Shown: positions 11,350 to 21,069, numbered from the stretch's first letter. The stretch: 64,000 nucleotides of DNA from Nereocystis luetkeana (GCA_031213475.1 JARUPZ010000036.1:62001-126000); one strand, 5' to 3'. A program made the numbers and translations. Notes: generated from the sequence alone by a model not told the origin.

Positions 11350-11434
11350 CCCTTAAAATCATCACGGTAAAAAAACGTGATTAATCATGATTATTGTAGT
11401 TGATTGCCAACCCAATTTAGTAGGACTGTTCGGG
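11350..11434. repeat. AATCATGATTA palindromic block
   Basis: AT-rich sequence with ACGTGATTAATCATGATTA, resembling blocks at 5200 and 10020-10110. It may be the edge of a small AT-rich inverted-repeat element. Confidence 0.4.
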
Positions 11435-11577
11435 CGTAGATTCCCGACCATGTGACCATAAAACATACCAGGGTATCTCCCTAGGACCAAAACATCGGCA
11501 CGGACTCTGATTGTGCTGGATGCCAACGAACGGGAAAAAAGAAACAGGTAACGTGAAGAACACACACATACATGACA
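11435..11577 (+). mobile_element. Diverged LINE-A 3' end
   Basis: Matches the last ~140 bases of LINE-A, including GGCACGGACTCTGATTGTGC and GTGAAGAACACACACATAC. It is more diverged than neighbouring copies. Confidence 0.65.
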
Positions 11578-11697
11578 TACAGAAGAAGAAGGTGTTGTGT
11601 AGCCTGTCCTGTATCCACAGCAGACTGGATTATGACGATAGAATTTATTTATGGTACAACAACAATCAAATTGAAAATAGACATATCTTCTCGTCCC

Positions 11698-11724
11698 TTA
11701 GGGTTAGGGTTAGGGTTAGGGTTG
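11698..11724 (+). repeat. Interstitial TTAGGG repeats
   Basis: Four consecutive perfect TTAGGG units. Shorter runs occur at 2558, 24240, 24420, 25060, 27672, 30663 and 36806. They are internal, so they do not mark a chromosome end here. Confidence 0.9.
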
Positions 11725-11760
11725 ATAACAAAAGAGAGTATCAATATTATTATTTATTTC

Positions 11761-11818
11761 GCCATCCGACAATGTGCAGCATGATCTTCAACATGGATCA
11801 CTCATTACTTTCCCGATT
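11761..11818 (+). repeat. Short dispersed repeat with GTGCAGCATGATCTTC
   Basis: This ~58-base sequence (GCCATCCGACAATGTGCAGC and onward) recurs at 41590-41655 and, more diverged, at 57598-57655 and about 36148-36190. It has no coding frame. It may be one end of an element not otherwise recognised. Confidence 0.6.
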
Positions 11819-11839
11819 AATAGGGGTTTTTTTGTAGCT

Positions 11840-12163
11840 TGCCGGCGTCCCCGTTGGCTTGGTAAGTGGTCCGCGTGCCTATCACGATCGAGTGCATGCT
11901 CGTACTCGTAGGGACTTTTTCTTGCACAAAATATTGAGTATATATAGCGAAAAGTGCGAGAGCGTGAGTTAGCTACATTCGACGAAAGTCGATGAGCAGT
12001 GGGAATGCTCAACCCTATGCGCGACAAAAAAAAGGGGGTGTACCGGGGGTGAGAAGGGACGACACCTACCTGTGACCACGGCTTGTAAATGTCCAGAAGA
12101 TCGCCAAGGGTAAAACCTCCTACGAGTTTTAGGCTGGAAAAATTAAGTGACGTTGAAAAAAAT
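11840..12163 (+). mobile_element. SINE-A copy
   Basis: Aligns along its length with 10910-11250. It has lost about 25 bases around the box-B region, so its internal promoter is probably dead. It ends in an A-rich stretch followed by TACCAGGTA. Confidence 0.75.
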
Positions 12164-12267
12164 ACCAGGTAAATACCAAAAAAAATGTCTGGTCTGTGGT
12201 TTTTTTGGGAGGAACTTGGTTGTGTCTTTTGGTGTGTTTTAACAAAACGACCCAAACCCATGCACTT

Positions 12268-13055
12268 ACTTGGGGGGGGGGGGGTTCAACAGGAGAAGTG
12301 GCAGAAAACCCGACCAAGGGAATGCGGAGAGGGGGGGGAACAGGAGGAGTAGAAGGGAAACTGGGGTAGACGAAAGTAGGAAGGAGGTGGCAGACAGGGT
12401 ACCAAGGCACCAGGCCGACTAGGAAGTAAAATATGGCCACGCTACTAGTAACCCCTTCAGAACCGCAGTCCCGTTTTGGGGGCAACCCACTCAAATTCTA
12501 AGTAAGTAATTTGTCTCAAAATCTTCCTCTTCCTCTTTTTGATTGATAAGCCGTATTGAAGGAGTCGTGTGGCGTGGGTTGATGACGAACCTGCTCTCTG
12601 CTCGTTTCGTATTAATAATTGTCTGACGCCAAGGGGCTGGGCATAGTTGACGAACGCGAGGCGGAGGCGACAGTCTGGGTAGCAAGGTACATGGCGGATT
12701 AGCAGGGAGAACCTGGCTATACCACTCGTACCACTAACTGCTGTCGCCACCTGGAGGGTGCTTTGGGCTTAGGTCTGACTGTTGTTTTCCCTTTGTTATT
12801 TTTCCCTTGGTACTCTGTTTACAAGTAGTTAGTGGTGGTGTTGTTCTTTTTTTCTTTTTTTTCTGTTCAAGCTCGTTCTTTTTCAAGCCTTGGTCACCTA
12901 GCCTGCGGGGGGGAGGGCACGACAGATGTTTCTTATTTTTTTCTTTCAGTTTTTTTTTTGTCTTTCGATTTGTACTCTTTGTTTTTATTTTCTCTTTGAT
13001 TGTTTCCTTTCCTGTCTCTATTTCATAGAATGTGTATGTCCTTCCTGTCGTATAT
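12268..13055 (+). mobile_element. LINE-A 3' part, split by element D
   Basis: Starts with the Gly/Arg-rich end of the RT frame (compare 8700-8862) and continues into the 3' UTR. The homology breaks at about 13055 within GTCGTATCTAGTATGATGAC and resumes at 13990-14092 beyond element D. A MITE-P remnant at 12449-12512 replaces part of the UTR. The RT end is not translatable as a product here. Confidence 0.8.
12449..12512 (+). mobile_element. MITE-P remnant
   Basis: CCCCTTCAGAACCGCAGTCC and the next ~40 bases match the left half of MITE-P (see 15245-15341). The right arm is replaced by LINE-A sequence, so this copy is broken. Confidence 0.65.
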
Positions 13056-13075
13056 ATATATAAAAAAGATAAAAT

Positions 13076-13971
13076 GCCAAAATCAGGTATACCTGTTCCG
13101 TTTGTGCCAAAATTAGTTATATACTAAAATCAAGTAGAAACGCCCGCCTCGAGCGGTGTTCTGTCCATGAAAAAGTCCGATAAAAAATAATGCGTAAAGC
13201 ATAAAGCGTGCCACATGGCCTCCAAAATCTGCATTGTTTTGTTTGATTTAGGGTGTACCCTATTGATAGGCTCCATTCGTTTCGCCACGGCGGGGGCGCC
13301 AAGAGTATCGATCTGGTGCCCCCCCCCGTTGACAGCTTTGAATCTTCTAGACCGTCCTCGCGGAACCGCCTGCTCGGCACGAAATTATCTTGTCCTACCA
13401 AACCTGAGACCACCTCGACGCGGGTGTGGTGCAGAAAGAGACCATGGTGCTGCATCGACTGCTGATGTGGCCATAGAGAACAACACACCGAGTATGTGTG
13501 TTCTTAACCCTAAATCGTTATTTCTACCCGTCGAGTACCAGCACCCAACCAGTGTTCGTGCCGATTCCACATCACGACAACTATTAAATAACTGAAACGC
13601 ACACCCTTAAGAAGAAACAGTGAAATCAGCGTACGCATGCATGATTGTGTAAATACGTACTTTTACGTACGACGTACGAGTACAGAGTATATACGTTAAT
13701 ATACTGAAGAATTTCAACCGAGAGAGGGCAGACGCATATACGCAGAGAAAAAACAGTGAACGTATGGCCTCTCTGATTGGTTCAAAGTTGGCCAAAATCA
13801 GTTGAAAGCTAGATAGAGTAGAAAAAAACAGGCATCACCTGGCATTTTCGAGCCAAAATCAGTTACAATGCCAGCTTGGCCAAAAGCAGGGCTCCTGGCG
13901 TGTGTTTTGTACTTGTTTTTAGACTGTAACTGATTTTGGCCGAAAAGTGGCCAGGTATACCTGATTTAGGC
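13076..13971 (+). mobile_element. Element D, terminal-inverted-repeat element
   Basis: The left end is GCCAAAATCAGGTATACCTG, and the right end is its near-perfect inverse, CAGGTATACCTGATTTAGGC. A second pair of related blocks (GCCAAAATYAGTTA) lies just inside, so the inverted repeats are roughly 55 bases. It interrupts a LINE-A copy, whose two parts lie at 12268-13055 and 13990-14092. About 900 bases long with no transposase frame, it looks like a nonautonomous DNA transposon. I could not fix a target duplication. Confidence 0.7.
13491..13575 (-). mobile_element. LINE-A tail fragment inside element D
   Basis: About 85 bases matching the extreme 3' end of LINE-A, with the tail reduced to GTATGTGTGTTC. 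The other D copy lacks it at this position, so it inserted after D. Confidence 0.65.
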
Positions 13972-13989
13972 GAAAACCCCCAAAAAAAA

Positions 13990-14092
13990 GGATGATGACA
14001 TGGCATATATGTGGCATTGCATTGCCAACTGCTGTGCTTACTGCATACCAGGTACCTGGTACGTGGCAACGTATTAATAGTATCTCTCTGTG
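13990..14092 (+). mobile_element. LINE-A continuation beyond element D
   Basis: Resumes the copy interrupted at 13055. It carries two TA micro-insertions relative to 18895-18930: TACCAGGTACCTGGTA at 14046-14061 and TATTAATA at 14072-14079. Confidence 0.75.
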
Positions 14093-14218
14093 TGTGTTCT
14101 TCACATTGACCGTTCTTTCTACCCGTCGACATCCAGCACAAACAGTGTCCGGGCCGATTCTCCAATCAATCCTCGAAGAGATACAAGGTATGTGTGGTCA
14201 CAAAGCTACGCCACAGTG
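14088..14218 (-). mobile_element. LINE-A 3' end (minus)
   Basis: Starts with (GT)n and TTCTTCACATTGACCG and ends inside the 3' UTR where LINE-B sequence begins. Confidence 0.75.
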
Positions 14219-14600
14219 GCTAGGTATCGGTTCGACTAGCTCTTCTTGCAGATTTTTGCCTGCATATCCCTCTCTTTCGAGTTGCTTCGTCCGTGCAGCA
14301 GATACCAGCCATTCCTGAGTTCGTATGATATCGGTCTAGTAGCTTTTCTGAAGTCCTTGCGTCGTTTGTATCATGTTTTTTCTTTTTCTTTTCATCTCCG
14401 ATTTTTTTTTTTTTTTAATTGTCTTTTTGCTCTTATTTTTTCGGTCTTGCTTGTGTTGTTGTGTTCTCCTACCCGGTACGCTGACATTTCACTTACTTGC
14501 TGACCCTTGAATTTGCGATTTAGTCTTACTCTTTTGTCTTCCCCTTTCTCACAGTCTATGACCACAGAATCAGTAACTCCTTAGGATAGGGGATCAGGTC
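14219..14600 (+). mobile_element. LINE-B 3' UTR copy
   Basis: This is the reverse complement of sequence in the LINE-B copies at 40140-40345 and 62381-62745. Landmarks are GGTATCGGTTCGACTAGCTC, GAAGTCCTTGCGTCGTTTGT and ACCCGGTACGCTGACATTTC. It stops before the (CAA)n-type tail seen in the other copies. Confidence 0.7.
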
Positions 14601-14610
14601 GGACACTGGG

Positions 14611-14880
14611 TTGGCACGTATGCAGTAAGCACAGCAGTGGGCAATGCAATGCCATGCCATCACAGATCATACTAGATACGACGGGCACGCCATGCGCATT
14701 CTATGAAATAGAGAAACGAAAGGAAACAATCAAAAAGAAATATTACCAAATAAGGCAAATCGCACGAGAAAAAAAAACAATTATGAATATAACGAAAACC
14801 TAAAAGGAGCTATCTGTCGTGCCCCCCCCCTCGCAGGTGAGGTGGCCCACACTTGGAAAAGAAAACACCACCACCTCGTA
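14611..14880 (-). mobile_element. LINE-A 3' UTR piece (minus) abutting an RT gene
   Basis: Matches the middle of the LINE-A 3' UTR in antisense. Sense RT-gene sequence starts at about 14883, the same head-to-head arrangement as at 7085/7086. Confidence 0.75.
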
Positions 14881-15244
14881 TATAGAACCGCGTGGAAGAC
14901 CCTGAGATCTGTGTGTGCGAACCTGCAGAAGAAGGTGATCGCCGCAGGACTGCATGCGTACTTCGAAGCGTACCTTGCCGAAACCGAACGACTCCTATTA
15001 ATAGCGAACAACGACCAGAGAGGCTTTTACAAGCACCTTACTTAAGAGTACGGTAGGATTGGAAGGGACTAAAGCGAGGAGCGAACAGTTCATCAGGGAC
15101 GAGGATGGCACGCTCTTACGGGATAAGGTGCGAATTCGTGATCGTTGGGCGGGGTTTTACCACAAACTCTTGGGAACACGAAGTCGCAGAAACTCGATCC
15201 CCCGATCATCGACCTCTTGCCACCGCGACCGCCTAAACTGTCGC

Positions 15245-15341
15245 TTAACCCTTTTAGAACCGCAGTCCCGTTGTGGGGACAAACCAGTCAAATTCCAAGT
15301 ACTTTGTCCCCAAAACGGGACGGCGGTTCTAAAGGGGTTAA
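15245..15341 (+). mobile_element. MITE-P, TTAA-flanked, inside the RT frame
   Basis: Nearly palindromic 89-base core starting CCCTTTTAGAACCGCAGTCC and ending in its inverse, flanked by TTAA at 15245-15248 and 15338-15341. Removing the core with one TTAA restores the reading PPKLSLKDEPS, so TTAA is the duplicated target. TTAA targets and CCC-starting ends are the signature of the piggyBac superfamily. The element is far too short to code for a transposase. Confidence 0.85.
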
Positions 15342-16010
15342 AGATGAACCATCCATAGACGAGATGACAGAAGCACTTAAGGGGATGTCGAATTGGAAAG
15401 CTGTCGGGCCAGATGGTCTCCCGGTCGAACTCCTAAAAATCGACCACCCGGCATTCGCTCAGTGCTTTCACAACATCCTTGTCAATGTTTGGTTAACAGG
15501 AGAAGTCCCTCAGCAATGGTAAGATGCGATCATCAAGGTCCTTCACAAAAAGAAGGATCGAACTGACCGCAACAACTATAGAGGGATTTCGCTTGTTGCC
15601 CACGCAGGCAAAGTGTTGTTTTAAAATCGTCTTGTCCCGCCTCAGCAACTACTGCGAGACCGAGGAACTACTCCCTGATGAACAGTGCGGCTTCCGCCCC
15701 GCACGATCAACGATTGATATGTTGTTCGTCGTGCGCCGGTTGCAAGAGCTCGGACGACAGAGGAAAATCCCCTTATTATACGTGTGCTTCATCGATCTGC
15801 AGAAAGCGTACGACTCTGTCGACAGAGAGCTGTTATGGAAGGTACTCACACGCTTTGGCGTACCAACCAAGGTGCTGAGAATTATCCGTAATTTCCACGA
15901 TGGCATGCGGGCCCGCGTGCGTACTGATGACGGCGAGCACTCGGAGTGGTTTGATGTCACGCAGGGGTTGCGGCAAGGCTGTGTACTATCACCGTTACTG
16001 TTGAGCGTGT

Positions 16011-16502
16011 TATATATCCACACTTCACGTCAATCTTTCGGTTAATTTTTTGCCGCTCACGCTCTCACGTATTCTTATCTTCGGTCTTCTGCCCGGCGCG
16101 GGATGACTCGCCCCTGCGTTTACTTCGGAAATTCAACGCAGGCTTTCCTTCGGAAGGTACTCCACCGTCGGCTGCGCCGTTAAAGTGCTGCGGACGGAGC
16201 TGGAGGTGTTCACGAAGGCCCTCACAGCGAGAGGAGACGGGTGAGATTTTTGATGCCAGGGATACGACGTGATTCTACCAGCCGTCGGATGCTTGTTTGC
16301 TTGAGTGCGTTAGTATTATACGTGTAGCATGCTTTTGTTTATTTTTTAAGTGACCAACTTTGCTTTCGACCTCTCGCCTTGGATGTGTTTTTCCTCTCGG
16401 GGACTTTCTCTCCGTCGAGACGCGTTGTTTGCGCAGTTCCCCCGCCCCCCCCCGCATGACCACGGCCATGGGCGATAGTGAGTACCCCCCCCCTCGCCCG
16501 CT
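16011..16502. mobile_element. Unidentified 490-base insert in the RT gene
   Basis: Present here and absent from the RT copy at 7620-7640. It begins near ATATATCCACACTTCACGTC and ends near CTCGCCCGCTTTTGTA. I see no clear inverted repeats, poly(A) or coding frame. About 13 bases of RT sequence are lost at the junction, so it may be a filler insertion rather than a clean transposition. Confidence 0.5.
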
Positions 16503-16590
16503 TTTGTACGCTGCTGCGTTACACGTCGTACTACTAGTACGCTTCAGCCTAGACGAAGCCATCGTAAGGGATTTGGTACAACTCAGGGTC

Positions 16591-17134
16591 GTTTCTAACG
16601 ACAGAATGAAATAGCAAAAAACTTGCTATTTTGACAAGTCATACTTTCCATAAAGTTGCCAAAACCTTCTATTATTGGGAAACACTGCATATGTGGCAAT
16701 AATTGGCAAGTATTCACAACATAACACCCTCGGATTTTTCGTCAAACCCCTTACAACAGCAGCAGCAGGTAGCCGACGGCACGCCGACGCGGTCTATGGA
16801 GTAAATGCTGCCGCAGAAAGGACCCCAGGCGCAGCTAACGTACGTCAGAGGTCAGCAGTTCTCCCAACCAGGCCAAAATCCCCTGGGAAAAGCTGGGACG
16901 GCTGGGAAAAGCTGGGACGGCTGCTGTTTGTGATCCTGTTTTAGCCCCCGCACAAAACGGTATCCATGTCCCATCCACCCACGGCTCACGGCCAGTGTCG
17001 CCAAGCCTATCATCGCTGTGATCAATGCCACCTGGTATCCTTCGTATCTCCCTCTATTTATTTCACAGGTTAGAGCGAGTCTAGCGTGGGGCGTCGTGGG
17101 GCGGTCTGGTTTGTGCAACCTTGCATAAGCTTTA
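16591..17134. other. Unassigned spacer with a dispersed duplicated segment
   Basis: Bases 16970-17131 match 3040-3215 in reverse complement. On the minus strand 16972-17060 reads RGRYEGYQVALITAMIGLAT, alike in sequence to the plus-strand peptide at 3127. A 16-base direct repeat (GGGAAAAGCTGGGACG) lies at 16885-16920. No complete gene is seen. Confidence 0.35.
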
Positions 17135-17411
17135 CAGTACCGGCCCGCTAGTAAGAAACGTGTCAGTGAGAAAACCAGCCTCAAATTTTAGACAAACTTA
17201 AAAAACGGCCCAGCCTCGGCATCTGCCGCAACTCAAGAAAGAGCAACCCTTCCCCTGGCGGCACACCGTGCCCCGATATGTGGGGTACAGTACGGTATAT
17301 TCTCTCATTTTTCTGTACTACTGTCTGTACACTGGTTGTTTCGCAGTGTTGTCAGTCCTCAGGTACGAATCAATTGTGGCTTGGATGACGAATATTTAAA
17401 AAAACAAAATC

Positions 17412-18155
17412 ATGCCAGATCGAACGGGGGTCACACGCTTTTGGCAGTCCCTCAAAAAAAGCAGACCGTCTGCGGTAGACCTCCTGCTCGGCGCGCGCAC
17501 CTCCGCAGCCCCCCAGCTGCGCCCGCGTGAGGCAAGCGCCAAGCAGCAAGCGCTGTTGTTGCCCATGAACGCTGCGGCCTTACTCCGCGTCAAGGCCGAG
17601 TTGGGCAAGCTGAGGCACAAGGGAGCGTTGACCACAGACCAGTTCCAACTTTTGAAGACCAGAGCGAAAGATGGCGTAGTCACAGACGTAGAAAAGTGGG
17701 AGTCCAACAAGCTGACGGCGTCTGATCGTGGGATCTTGATCACGCAATGGACCGGAGAGGCCGCGAAGAAGATCGACAGCGACACTGCGTACCGCAAGCG
17801 CCTCTTCGAGAAGACGGGGCTGGCGATGACGGCAGATGGCAGCGATGACGACCTCATAAATCTCCAAGGCGTAGAGCGGGGTACGTACTCCTTCATGGAG
17901 GTTGATACTACACCGGAACCGCTGGAGGACGTGCTACCGATCTCGCCTGCTCCCGCGGATGAGGAGAACCCGCCAGGTTCAAGCGACGAGGAGGAGAGTG
18001 AGATCGAGACGGAGCAAGAGGTTGATGAAGAGGCTGTGCTGGATATGGACAACGACATCGCTGACGACGAGGACTTACTGCCGTTTGAAGCCCCTGACGG
18101 TTATTATTTTGTAAGCTCAGCACCTACCTGCCGCCCTCACTCAGAATCTTGTTGA
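17412..18155 (+). CDS. Pogo-like transposase C-terminal remnant
   Basis: A 247-codon frame. Residues 94-160 (EKWESNKLTASDRGILITQW, then ADGSDDDLINLQGVERGTYS) match the region after the catalytic core in DDE_1 (pogo-type) transposases; copy 2 preserves the adjoining end of that core. Residues 165-230 are Asp/Glu-rich. None of the catalytic DDE core is left. Residues 62-86 (AELGKLRHKGALTTDQFQLL) are absent from copy 2 and resemble a SHOCT-type helical motif, so this piece was acquired or belongs to another gene. After a frameshift near 18150 the protein resumes at 18181-18420 with STRSMKLPLAKYSVDG, a conserved C-terminal block. The host function, if any, is unknown. Confidence 0.6.
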   Translation: MPDRTGVTRFWQSLKKSRPSAVDLLLGARTSAAPQLRPREASAKQQALLLPMNAAALLRVKAELGKLRHKGALTTDQFQLLKTRAKDGVVTDVEKWESNKLTASDRGILITQWTGEAAKKIDSDTAYRKRLFEKTGLAMTADGSDDDLINLQGVERGTYSFMEVDTTPEPLEDVLPISPAPADEENPPGSSDEEESEIETEQEVDEEAVLDMDNDIADDEDLLPFEAPDGYYFVSSAPTCRPHSESC

Positions 18156-18420
18156 CGAAGAGATACTGCTTCGGCTCGGGATGGGTTGGTTCAGGAGGGT
18201 CATCACACGAAAGGCCCAAGCACGCACAAGCCACCTCTACGACTTCAGGATGTTTCTCGAGACCGACGGCAGCACACGTAGCATGAAGCTTCCGCTGGCG
18301 AAGTACTCGGTAGATGGGGTCGCGGCAGGGGGATCGTGGGTGCTGCTATCGCGCTGCGGCGATAAGGACTCTTCAGAGGACAGCGAGAGCGAGGACGAGA
18401 GCGAGTTCGAGGACGAGTAA

Positions 18421-18470
18421 TAGTAGGAGGAGGAGGAGGAGGAGGAGTCGGGAGGAGGGGGGGTCGGTAG
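18421..18470 (+). repeat. (GGA)n microsatellite
   Basis: Runs of GAGGAGGAG follow the acidic end of the transposase remnant. They probably expanded from GAG/GAC acidic codons. Confidence 0.7.
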
Positions 18471-18872
18471 TACGATCGAGGGTTCGTCCGGGGGGGAAGG
18501 GGAGTAGCCTGAACGACATGAGCGACGTTGGGCCGATTCGCGCAGGGGGTAGGAAGCGCACGCCTAACGTGCGCCTGCAAGACCACGAGTAGCATCATGG
18601 TTTATCGGGGTCATTCGGGCGTAGATGGGGGCGTATACGCTATGATACTGAGAATAACGTCAGAAGAGAAGAGACGGATTCAAAATTGAGGAAGAGAACA
18701 ACATTGAACGTTGCTGGCAAAAATAAGAAAGGCGCTTTTAAGAAAATCATGCTCATTTTCCCAGGAAAATAAGAAAGGAGCATTTAAGAAAATGACGCTC
18801 ATGCTCCCAGAAAAATAAGAAACCCAGCCTCAGGCCGATTTTTCAGTTTCTTACTAGCGGGCCGGTACTGTA

Positions 18873-19062
18873 TGATGACATGGCATTGCATTGCCCACTG
18901 CAGTGCTTACTGCATACGTGGCAACGTAGTATCTCTGTGGCGTAGCTTTGTGACCACAGAACTTGTATCTCTTCTAGGATTGAAGAATCGGCACGGACAC
19001 TGGTTGTGCTGGATGTCGACGGGTAGAAAGAACGGTTTAATGTGAAGAACACACACATATAG
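18873..19062 (+). mobile_element. LINE-A 3' end
   Basis: GATGACATGGC to the (CA)n tail at 19049-19059, immediately right of the pogo-like element. It preserves the unmodified sites TGCATACGTGG and AACGTAGTATC that show TA insertions in 14040-14080. Confidence 0.85.
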
Positions 19063-19081
19063 TATAATACGTGTAAACAGG

Positions 19082-19179
19082 TTAACCCTTTTAGAACCGC
19101 AGTCCCGTTTTCGGGGACAAACCAGTCAAATTCCAAGTAGTGTGTCCCCAAAATGGGACTGCGGTCTTAAAAGGGTTAA
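19082..19179 (+). mobile_element. MITE-P copy
   Basis: TTAA on each side (19082-19085, 19176-19179) with near-palindromic arms matching 15245-15341. It is one of the best-preserved copies. Confidence 0.85.
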
Positions 19180-19183
19180 GGTT

Positions 19184-19572
19184 CATTCTTATCGGAGAGC
19201 GTTTTTGCCATATTTTCCCAAGTTTGGAAGTAATTGGAGATGATATGTATTAATATACGGAGGCGTTCTGTCACTATTCGTGAAAGTATCCAGGACCAAA
19301 AACATCAAGTTCGTTAACATTCCACTATTTCGGAAAAAAAAGGGAAAATTATCGGAGAGCTTATTTTCCAAAATTTTGACATTTTTTTCGCGCAATTTTT
19401 CAATCTCCATATTTCCTTTTTTTACAAATATTAGAATGTTTACGAACTTGATATTTTTGCTTCTTCTGGAGAATTTCACGAATAGTGACAGAACGCCTCC
19501 GTATGTCGATACATATCTCCAATTATATCCATAATTTGGATTTTTTGGAAAATACGCTCTCCGATAAGAATG
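19184..19572 (+). mobile_element. MITE-F foldback element, long form
   Basis: Ends are CATTCTTATCGGAGAGCG and its inverse. The left ~130 bases are the reverse complement of the right ~130 bases, including the mirrored GCGTTCTGTCACTATTCGTG. An internal ATTATCGGAGAGC near 19350 corresponds to the left end of the shorter copy at 49878. The long form therefore seems to be the short element with an inverted copy of its right arm added. There is no coding sequence. Confidence 0.8.
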
Positions 19573-19591
19573 AGCCTAAGAATGACCCTAA

Positions 19592-19826
19592 GACAAAGAA
19601 CCGAGGGAAAAATAACAAAGAGAAGATAACAGGCAGACAAAGGCCCAAAGCACCCTCCAGGTGGCGGCAGCTGTTTGTGGTACGAGTAGTATTATATATA
19701 GCCAGGTTCTCCCTGCTAATCCGCCAGGTAACTTGGTACCCAGACTGCCTTCTCCGCCCTGCGTTTGTCGAGTAAGTATGCCCAGCCCCGTGGCGTCAGA
19801 CAATACGAACATCCAAGCGAGCAGAG
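19592..19826 (-). mobile_element. LINE-A 5' UTR-side piece (minus)
   Basis: Matches the part of the LINE-A 3' UTR nearest the RT gene. Contains TAGTATTATATATAGCC where other copies have TAGTATAGCC, another insertion at TA. Confidence 0.75.
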
Positions 19827-19828
19827 CA

Positions 19829-19950
19829 TCTGCTGTGGCGTAGCTTTGTGACCACAGAACTTGTATCTCTTCTAGGATTAAATCGGCACGGACACTGGTT
19901 GTGCTGGTTGCCGACGGGTGAAAAGAACGGTTTAATGTGGAGAACACACA
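19829..19950 (+). mobile_element. LINE-A 3' end
   Basis: CTGTGGCGTAGCTTTGTGAC through GGTTTAATGTGGAGAACACA, in the opposite orientation to the piece just before it. Confidence 0.8.
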
Positions 19951-20340
19951 CCGCGGACCGAAGCCTAATGGGTAGGACGACGTGTACTGTCGCAATCTTG
20001 GAGACTAGATTTTTCAATGGTTTCGGAGGTTAAAGTCCTTCACGAGCTGGCCGGTGGAGATATTGTCGGCCTGCTGTCTACCCCCCTATCTATGCTGAAC
20101 CACAGTCGTATGGGAAAGCTAGCCGGATGGAGACCGAGAGGTTACCATGAACGCGCGGGTGAAAGCTGTATGAGTCTTCATACAGTATAAGCGTGGGGAC
20201 CGAGATCTCCCGTTCGGTCTTTCGGCCCGGAGAAAGAAACACACACACTCCTTCAGTATTTCCATTGTCTGGGAAGACAAACAATACGTCACGCACGCTC
20301 CTCACAATAAAACAGGTATCTGCTGTATTCATACGTACAT
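19951..20340. other. Unassigned spacer
   Basis: No repeat partner or gene is recognised. An 80-codon frame at 20193-20435 runs into LINE-A and is not convincing. Confidence 0.4.
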
Positions 20341-21069
20341 ATATGTGTGTGTGTTCTTCACATGAAACCGTTCTTTCTACCCGTCGATATCCAGCACATT
20401 GTCAACTAATGTCCGTGCCGATTCTTCAATCCTAGATGAGATAAAAGTTACGTGGTCACAAAGCTAAGCCACAGAGATACTACGTTGCCACCTACCAGGT
20501 ATGCAGTAAGCACAGCAGTGGGCAATGCAATGCCATGTCATCAGGCGCGACATACACATTCTATGAAATAGGGGAACGAAAGGAAACAATCAAAGAGAAA
20601 ACAAAAACAAAGTAGACAAATCCAAAGAGAGAGAAAAAAATGAAAACAAAAACTCGAAGAAACAATCAGTCGTGCCCCCCCCCCTCAGGCGAGGTGGCCA
20701 ACACTTGAAAAAGAGCGAGCTGGAAAAAAAGAAAAAAAAAAGAAAAAACACCATTGCTTGTAAACAGAGTAAGACAAAGAACCAAGGAAACAAAATAACA
20801 AAGAAAGGGAAAATAACAGGCAGACCAAAGCCCAAAGCACGCTCCAGGTGGCGGCAGCAGTTTGTGGTACGAGTAGTACAGCCAGGTTCCCCCTGCTAAT
20901 CCGCCTGGGACCTTGCTACCCAGACTGCCCTATCCGCCCTGCGTTCGTCAACTATGTCGCTACCCAGACTGCCCTATCCGCCCTGGGTTCGTCAACTATG
21001 TCCAAGCTCCTTGGCGTCAGACAATACGAAACGAGCAGAGCAGGTTCGTCATCCAACCACGCCACACGA
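20341..21069 (-). mobile_element. LINE-A 3' UTR copy (minus)
   Basis: (GT)n at the left, full 3' UTR to about 21069. It carries TACCAGGTA at 20493-20501 and a ~48-base tandem duplication around 20920-21000 (TACCCAGACTGCCCTATCCG twice). Confidence 0.85.

Larger units (their letters stand above)
14883..16590 (+). pseudogene. Broken LINE reverse transcriptase gene
   Basis: This copy extends further upstream than 7086-8862. Joined across frameshifts, it shows LQKKVIAAGLHAYFEAYLAE, a DQRGFYKHL block and FIRDEDGTLLRDKVRIRDRW. Next come DEMTEALKGMSNWKAVGPDG (15358-15417), motif [14 protein letters not shown] (Asp codon at 15794) and [10 protein letters not shown]. Lesions are a stop after FYKHL (15043), a frameshift near 15180, a stop at 15521 and a frameshift near 15620. 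A ~490-base unrelated insert lies at 16011-16502, followed by a short resumption ([13 protein letters not shown]) before homology ends near 16590. YADD is lost. A MITE-P sits in the frame at 15245. It cannot make an active enzyme. Confidence 0.85.
17135..18870 (+). mobile_element. Pogo-like DNA transposon, copy 1
   Basis: Terminal inverted repeats start CAGTACCGGCCCGCTAGTAA and end in the exact inverse. TA occurs on both sides (17133-17134 and 18871-18872). CAG-starting ends and a TA target are typical of the Tc1/mariner/pogo group. It inserted at or next to a LINE-A copy (18873-19062). At 1736 bases it retains only the 3' part of a transposase gene, so it is nonautonomous. Confidence 0.85.

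Noticed and set aside
11698-11724. TTAGGG repeats as a chromosome end
   Set aside because: Only four units, with ordinary repeats on both sides; several other short internal runs exist.
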